In this document: piece after piece, positions 22,515 to 26,829 of the stretch | Numbering within the stretch: the first letter of the stretch is position 1 | How the letters are laid out: each line of letters starts with the position of its first letter | DNA from: an uncultured Eubacteriales bacterium | Lineage (GTDB): Bacteria > Bacillota > Clostridia > Christensenellales > Christensenellaceae | DNA: 26,829 nucleotides | Assembly: GCA_900545085.1 (NCBI GenBank) | Contig: UQXU01000015.1 | Location: 1-26,829, forward strand | Direction of reading: 5' to 3' | The notes under the pieces: generated by a model | The model's database searches: none | What the model saw: only the letters and a program-made list of their open reading frames with translations | Told to the model about the DNA's origin: nothing | Program-made: the position numbers and the translations under genes

Positions 22515-23201
22515 TCATATTATGTCGGAAAAGCCATTGAGGTCGAACTGTGCAAAAGCGCCGCCCTCGGGCAGAGCGTAAAACGCCATTTGCTCCTTGG
22601 TTGTCGGGTGAGTCAGCTCCAGCCTGTGGGAAAAAAGAGCTAAATCTCCTGCCGATGATTTGCCGTACTTTCTGTCGCCGACGAGAGGAAATCCACGAGA
22701 GGAAAATTGCACTCGTATCTGATGTGATCTGCCTGTGCCGAGTTTTATGCGTACAAGACTTCGGCCGCCGCAGACCGCGAGCCGGCGGTATTCGAGTATA
22801 GCCTCTTTGGCGTTGGGAGTGCCGGAAGCGCAGGTGCGAACTATATTTCTTTCGTGATCTTTCAGCAGAAAATCTCGAAGCTTGCCGCTTTCCGGCGGTA
22901 TTCCCTCGACCACGGCGAGATAGTATTTTCCGATGCTGCCCTTTTTGAACTGAGAAGTCAGACGAGAGGCGGCTTTGCTCGTCCGTGCAAAGACCATTAC
23001 GCCGGAAGCGGGTCTGTCCAATCTGTGTAAAAGCCCCAGATATACCGCGCCCGGCTTGTTATACTTTTTTCCGATATATCTCTTTAGCTGAGAGAGAAAA
23101 TCGTCGTCTCCGGAGGAATCGGCCTGAACGGGAATGCCGGCGGGTTTTACTGCTACGAGCAGGTGGTTGTCTTCGTAAATTATTTTATTCATGGCGTCCA
23201 T
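22515..23201 (-). CDS. RluA-family RNA pseudouridine synthase
   Basis: This encodes 228 residues. The catalytic motif HRLDRPASG is at 59-67 with Asp62, following IIYEDNHLLVAVKPAG typical of the RluA/RluD N-terminus. LGTGRSHQIRVQFSSRGFPLVGDRKYG is the second signature. There is no S4 domain, so it is the short RluA type. It isomerises uridines in rRNA or tRNA; the target is unknown. The ATG at 23201 overlaps the methyltransferase gene by 13 bp; an ATG at 23192 overlapping its stop by 4 bp is an equally good start. Both genes probably modify RNA. Confidence 0.92.
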   Translation of the reverse strand: MDAMNKIIYEDNHLLVAVKPAGIPVQADSSGDDDFLSQLKRYIGKKYNKPGAVYLGLLHRLDRPASGVMVFARTSKAASRLTSQFKKGSIGKYYLAVVEGIPPESGKLRDFLLKDHERNIVRTCASGTPNAKEAILEYRRLAVCGGRSLVRIKLGTGRSHQIRVQFSSRGFPLVGDRKYGKSSAGDLALFSHRLELTHPTTKEQMAFYALPEGGAFAQFDLNGFSDII

Positions 23202-24028
23202 CTCGCGGTCGTGCCGCAGGGGAGCAGTACGCCGGTCTGAGTAGGTATCACGAGGTCGCCGGAGTCTACGCTTCCGCCGGGCGTGACGATGCGCAGCATG
23301 TTTGCGGTTACTACGCCGGAGAGTCCTGTAGTATAGGAGCTGATTATAAAAAAGCGGGGATTATCTGTCAGAAGTTTAGCCGCTTCTTCTACCAGCTCGA
23401 AGAGATTCTCTTCTACCTTCCAGATTTGTCCGTCGGCGCCTCTGCCGTAGCTGGGAGGGTCCATTATTATACCGTCGTAGTGATTTCCGCGGCGCTGCTC
23501 GCGCTTGACGAATTTCAGGCAGTCGTCTACAATCCATCGTATAGGCCTGTCGGCGAGCTTGGAAAGAGCTGCGTTTTCCCGCGCCCATCCCACCATTGAT
23601 TTGGCTGAATCGACATGAACCACGCTTGCCCCGACCTGGGCACACGCCAACGTCGCGCCGCCCGTGTACGCGAAGAGATTGAGGACTTTATCCCCCGGGC
23701 GGAGATTGTCCATGCAGAATTGCCAGTTTGCGGACTGCTCGGGGAAGAGACCTGTGTGTTTAAAACCGGTAGGCCGGACATAGAATTTTAAAGGACCGTA
23801 GCCTACGGTCCACCTTTCGGGAAGCTTGGTGTTGAACTGCCATGCTCCGCCGCCCTTGCTGCTCCTGTGGTAGAGAGCGTCGGCTTTGCGCCAAAGCTCC
23901 GGACGCTGCTTGGGCCAGATTGTCTGCGGGTCGGGCCGCGCCAGGGTTATGCCGCCCCAGCGCTCCAGCTTCATTCCGTCGCCGGTGTCTAATATTTCGT
24001 AGTCTTTTAATTTATCTGCAAAAAACAT
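23189..24028 (-). CDS. class I SAM-dependent methyltransferase (RlmI/RlmK-like)
   Basis: This encodes 279 residues with AAGGAT before the ATG. An N-terminal barrel-like part (WPKQRPELWRKADALY, then FYVRPTGFKHTGLFPEQ) leads into a Rossmann methyltransferase: NLFAYTGGAT (117-126) binds SAM, VHVDSAK (138-143) the ribose, and MDPPSYGRG (189-197) is the catalytic motif. This fits the Methyltrans_SAM family that includes rRNA m5C methyltransferases such as RlmI. The N-terminal PUA domain of RlmI is missing. Coupled to rluA, which supports an RNA-modifying role. Confidence 0.88.
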   Translation of the reverse strand: MFFADKLKDYEILDTGDGMKLERWGGITLARPDPQTIWPKQRPELWRKADALYHRSSKGGGAWQFNTKLPERWTVGYGPLKFYVRPTGFKHTGLFPEQSANWQFCMDNLRPGDKVLNLFAYTGGATLACAQVGASVVHVDSAKSMVGWARENAALSKLADRPIRWIVDDCLKFVKREQRRGNHYDGIIMDPPSYGRGADGQIWKVEENLFELVEEAAKLLTDNPRFFIISSYTTGLSGVVTANMLRIVTPGGSVDSGDLVIPTQTGVLLPCGTTARWTP

Positions 24029-24081
24029 TTCTATCCTTGTTCTATATGAGCGCTTAATGTTATTTTATGTGTTATTTTGGA

Positions 24082-24927
24082 TTAAACTGCGGAGATAACG
24101 TAGCCGCTTTGCGCAGCGCGGACTATTGTGCTGAAGGAAGCCATATTGCCCGCTCCTTCCAAAGCTTTTTTAGCTGCGGATTCGTCGCGGAAAATGCCGA
24201 CGCATGCGCTGCCGCTCCCTGTCATGAAGCAGACGTCCGCTTTATCTTTCAGATATTCCAGAATGCGGGCGATTTGAGGACAAAGCTCGGAGGCTGCCTG
24301 CTCCAATGCGTTGAATGCGATACCGCTGAAAGCAGATATATCTCCGCGCTCTATGCTCTGAGCCGCCTGCGCCGAATCCATATCGGTTAGAGAAGGATGT
24401 TCGTCATACAATTTGAATGCGCTGGCTGTGCATACTCCTGCGTCGGGCTTGAGAATTAGATATACGCATTGCATTGCGTTGACAATCGGAGTCAGCTTTT
24501 CGCCTATGCCGCTTGCGCGTCTGCATCCGCCTGTAAGAGCGAAGGGCACGTCCGCGCCGAGCTTGACCGCGATTTCCATGAGCTCAGGTTCGGGTATCTC
24601 TGTTTCGTACAGGCGCATGAGAGCGGCGAGTGTAGCTGCTGCGTCTGCGCTTGCGCCGCCGAGTCCTGCTTGGAAGGGGATGCGCTTGTCTATTCTTATG
24701 GTTACGCCGCCTTTGATTCCCGTGTGAGCGAAAAAAGCTTCCGCTGCCCTCTTGCATAGGGGCAGAGCGTCGCTCTCGATTGAAATTTCGTCAGATTTTT
24801 CAAAATATAGAGTATCAGAAAGATCGACAGACTGCATGACCATGTCTAAATCGTGATAACCGTTCTCGCGTCTTCCGGTCACGCGCAGGAACAGATTGAG
24901 TTTAGCGTTCGCCAGTATCGTAAGCAT
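24082..24927 (-). CDS. ispE: 4-diphosphocytidyl-2-C-methyl-D-erythritol kinase
   Basis: This encodes 281 residues from the ATG at 24927, chosen for AAGGAG 5 bp upstream and because the protein then begins ILANAKLNLFLRVTGRRENGYH as in the family. It is a GHMP kinase: ATP loop PFQAGLGGASADAA (84-97), catalytic K9 and D126 (LGADVPF), and GSGSACVGIF near the end. It phosphorylates CDP-methylerythritol in the non-mevalonate isoprenoid pathway. It is a single gene with its own predicted promoter; the strand also carries the methyltransferase gene 53 bp downstream. Confidence 0.95.
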   Translation of the reverse strand: MLTILANAKLNLFLRVTGRRENGYHDLDMVMQSVDLSDTLYFEKSDEISIESDALPLCKRAAEAFFAHTGIKGGVTIRIDKRIPFQAGLGGASADAAATLAALMRLYETEIPEPELMEIAVKLGADVPFALTGGCRRASGIGEKLTPIVNAMQCVYLILKPDAGVCTASAFKLYDEHPSLTDMDSAQAAQSIERGDISAFSGIAFNALEQAASELCPQIARILEYLKDKADVCFMTGSGSACVGIFRDESAAKKALEGAGNMASFSTIVRAAQSGYVISAV

Positions 24928-24978
24928 ACATGCTCCTTGGTGCATAAAAATATTTTGCGCATCAGGCGCTATTGTGTA

Positions 24979-24987
24979 ATTATAGCA
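24979..24987 (-). promoter_or_regulatory. extended -10 promoter of ispE
   Basis: On the minus strand TGCTATAAT (TATAAT at 24979-24984), flanked by TTGTG and CACAA arms that form an imperfect inverted repeat around the -10. No clear -35. The rest of the 310-bp gap between ispE and the mutase gene is AT-rich up to the mutase terminator, with no gene. Confidence 0.5.
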
Positions 24988-25132
24988 CAAAACAGCGTAA
25001 AATACGCCTTCTGAGCGCTTTTTTAGAGGAATTTTACATTTATTTTTTTGCTATGGGAGGCATGGACGTTTGCTTTTATATATTTATATATAATGATGAG
25101 TGTGCAAAAGAATAATACTTTTAAAATCAGAA

Positions 25133-25183
25133 TAAAAATCGACCTCACAATCGTCAGACTTTAGATCTGATTTTTGGAGGTCG
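25133..25183 (-). terminator. terminator of the phospho-sugar mutase gene
   Basis: On the minus strand CGACCTC pairs with GAGGTCG and an inner AATCAGA with TCTGA-cg-ATT, followed by ATTTTTATT. About 55 bp after the stop codon. Confidence 0.75.
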
Positions 25184-25237
25184 GTTCAAAAAGCGAAAGC
25201 GAACTCGGTCTGTTTTATTTTGAAGATTACAGGCCGA

Positions 25238-26829
25238 TTAGCCGAGGTATTTGTTCATCAGCTCCTTTGCTGCTTTTTCAAGCTCGCCGAGGTATTGTTC
25301 TGCGCTCTCCCTGCTGTCGCCGCGTGCGCTGCAATATGCTTTGAGCTTGGGCTCTGTGCCGGAGGGGCGGAGTATCAGCCGGCCGCCGTCCAGCTCGAAT
25401 ATCAGCATGTTGGTCTCGGGAAGTCCTGTATTCAGAACGGCGCCGTCGGATTTTGTGATAGTGCCGTTGAGATAATCTCCCAGAGAGAGAACCGTGCGGG
25501 AGGCTATACAGGACGGAGAATTTTCGCGCAGAGTATTTACGGCGTTTTTTATACGCGCGATGCCATCGAGGGTGTCGAGTGTAAGAGATATGACTTTTTC
25601 TGCGAAATAGCCGTATTTCTCGTACATGGCGTCCAGAGCGTCTCCGGGAGTCATGCCCTTCGCGTGATAATAGCACGCCATTTCTACACAGAGCGCGCAG
25701 GCGATGGAGGCGTCTTTATCGCGGACGAATGTTCCCGCGAGATAGCCGTAGCTCTCTTCAAAACCGAAAAGAAATTTGCCTTTGCCGCTTTCCTGAGCCA
25801 GCCTTATCTGCTCTCCGATAAATCGAAAGCCCGTGAGTACGCTGCGCATTTCAACTCCGTTTTGCTCTGCGATGACGTCTGCCATGGGGGACGAGACTAT
25901 GGATTTGACTGTGAACTCGTCGCCGCGCAGAGAATCAGAGTGCTTGCTTATGACATAATCAAGAAGCAGGCAGCCGATCTGGTTGCCGGAGAGTATTTGG
26001 TAGCCGCCGTTTTTCTCGCGTATTGCCAATCCTAACCTGTCGCAGTCCGGGTCCGTCGCGAGTATCAGAGAGGCGTCTTTTTCCTTTGCGAGAGCAATTG
26101 CTTTTTCGAAGCTCTCAGCGTTTTCGGGATTGGGAGCGGACAGCCCGGGGAAGCTGCTGTTCGGCTGAGATTGTTCTTCGACAACATAAAGCGTCACGCC
26201 CATCCGCTTTAGAATGTTGGTTACGGGGACAAATCCCGAGCCGAAAAGAGGCGTGTAGACTATGCTGAGCTTGTCGGCGTTCTGTTTTATCAGGTTCAGG
26301 TCTAAGAGGGAGAGCACTTTGCCGAAGTAAACCTCGTCCATGCTTTCGCCTATATATTCCAGCAGGCCGGCGTCGAGGGCGGTCTGTTCGTCCATGGTTT
26401 TTATGTCGAAATAGTCCGCCGTGTTTTCGATAGCTTTGGTTACGGCGGCGGCGGGAGCTACGCCTATCTGCGCCGCGTCGGGGCCGTAAACCTTGTATCC
26501 GTTGTATTGCTTTGGGTTGTGGCTCGCGGTTATCACTACGCCTGCGTCCAGCCCTAAATGAAGTATTGTAAAAGAGAGCTGAGGTACGCTGTGGAGCGTG
26601 CTGTAGAGATAAGCTTTTATACCGTTAGCCGCGAGCACGAGAGCTGTTTCTTTAGCGAAAACGTCGCTCATTCTGCGCGAGTCGTATGCTATGGCGACTC
26701 CTTTTTTTGCGCCTACTGAGTTGAGATAATCTGCCAGACCCTGAGTGGAACGGCGGACGGTAAAGATGTTCATTCTGTTCGTCCCCATACCGATGACTGC
26801 GCGCAGGCCGGCCGTGCCGAATTGAAGAG
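25238..26829 (-). CDS. phospho-sugar mutase (phosphoglucomutase/phosphomannomutase), 5' end outside window
   Basis: The frame stays open to the right edge, and the residues before the internal Met at 26788 read QFGTAGLRAVIGMG, the conserved N-terminal motif, so about 40 residues lie beyond the window. Active-site loop TASHNPKQYNGYK carries the phosphoserine. DPDCDRLG is the Mg2+ loop, GFEESYGYL the sugar-binding loop, and RPSGTEPK the phosphate-binding loop. It interconverts hexose 1- and 6-phosphates, feeding UDP-glucose and wall or glycogen synthesis. The overall length fits the PgcA-like alpha-phosphoglucomutases of Firmicutes (about 560-580 residues). The substrate (glucose or mannose) cannot be fixed from these motifs alone. 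Confidence 0.93.
   Translation of the reverse strand, partial: LQFGTAGLRAVIGMGTNRMNIFTVRRSTQGLADYLNSVGAKKGVAIAYDSRRMSDVFAKETALVLAANGIKAYLYSTLHSVPQLSFTILHLGLDAGVVITASHNPKQYNGYKVYGPDAAQIGVAPAAAVTKAIENTADYFDIKTMDEQTALDAGLLEYIGESMDEVYFGKVLSLLDLNLIKQNADKLSIVYTPLFGSGFVPVTNILKRMGVTLYVVEEQSQPNSSFPGLSAPNPENAESFEKAIALAKEKDASLILATDPDCDRLGLAIREKNGGYQILSGNQIGCLLLDYVISKHSDSLRGDEFTVKSIVSSPMADVIAEQNGVEMRSVLTGFRFIGEQIRLAQESGKGKFLFGFEESYGYLAGTFVRDKDASIACALCVEMACYYHAKGMTPGDALDAMYEKYGYFAEKVISLTLDTLDGIARIKNAVNTLRENSPSCIASRTVLSLGDYLNGTITKSDGAVLNTGLPETNMLIFELDGGRLILRPSGTEPKLKAYCSARGDSRESAEQYLGELEKAAKELMNKYLG

Noticed and set aside
25220..26035. Plus-strand frame of 271 codons opposite the phospho-sugar mutase
   Set aside because: The mutase frame carries all four active-site loops; the plus frame is a shadow.

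Overview
The window looks like a stretch of a low-to-mid GC anaerobic Firmicute (Clostridia) chromosome with the end of an integrative conjugative element (ICE) on its left. Support comes from the gene set (Rex, a TTG-started ~640-residue aconitase, an rplM-rpsI pair, MalY/PatB-type lyase, IspE), strong purine-rich Shine-Dalgarno sites, and consensus TTGACA/TATAAT promoters. The chromosomal genes use ATA (Ile) and AGA (Arg) heavily. The left ~6.1 kb is visibly more GC-rich and prefers ATC, as expected for acquired DNA.

Positions 1-6139 (all minus strand) hold a Tn1549-like ICE module. Read in transcription order it is ParA, ParB, a small conserved protein, a 63-residue protein, a winged-helix/DUF6017 replication-initiator-like protein, a DUF7768-like protein, a paralogue of the small protein, PcfB and the VirD4/PcfC coupling protein. 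VirD4 loses its expected C-terminus at about position 55. The initiator gene carries a 15-bp-period array of 10-bp repeats beside an AT-rich tract, a good origin candidate. Positions 6140-6582 hold three terminator-type hairpins and several direct and inverted repeats, and end at the 3' end of rpsI, a known ICE target. This is the probable element-chromosome junction.

Positions 6583-7426 are rpsI and rplM (minus). Divergent from them, 7820-12021 (plus) is a compact five-gene operon: two small HMA_2-like proteins, a P1B-type metal ATPase with its own HMA_2-like N-terminus and an unusual Tyr-Ser-Cys motif in place of CPC, a fourth HMA_2-like protein with membrane segments, and a small membrane-anchored acidic protein with a Cys-Gly-Cys motif. 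It resembles a multi-protein metal-efflux platform and is the most interesting system here.

Positions 12129-16895 carry a VanW-family envelope protein (minus), a DUF378 membrane protein (plus), the redox repressor Rex (minus) and aconitase (minus). Positions 17175-18829 (plus) carry a small unknown gene followed by aroE and aroQ of the shikimate pathway. Two serine tRNAs (UGA and GCU) follow a candidate small RNA. cysK (minus) and patB-HD hydrolase (plus) form a divergent sulfur-amino-acid pair, with tandem operator-like repeats on a consensus cysK promoter. The right part holds a SAM methyltransferase/RluA pair, ispE and the 3' part of a phosphoglucomutase/phosphomannomutase gene that runs off the right edge.
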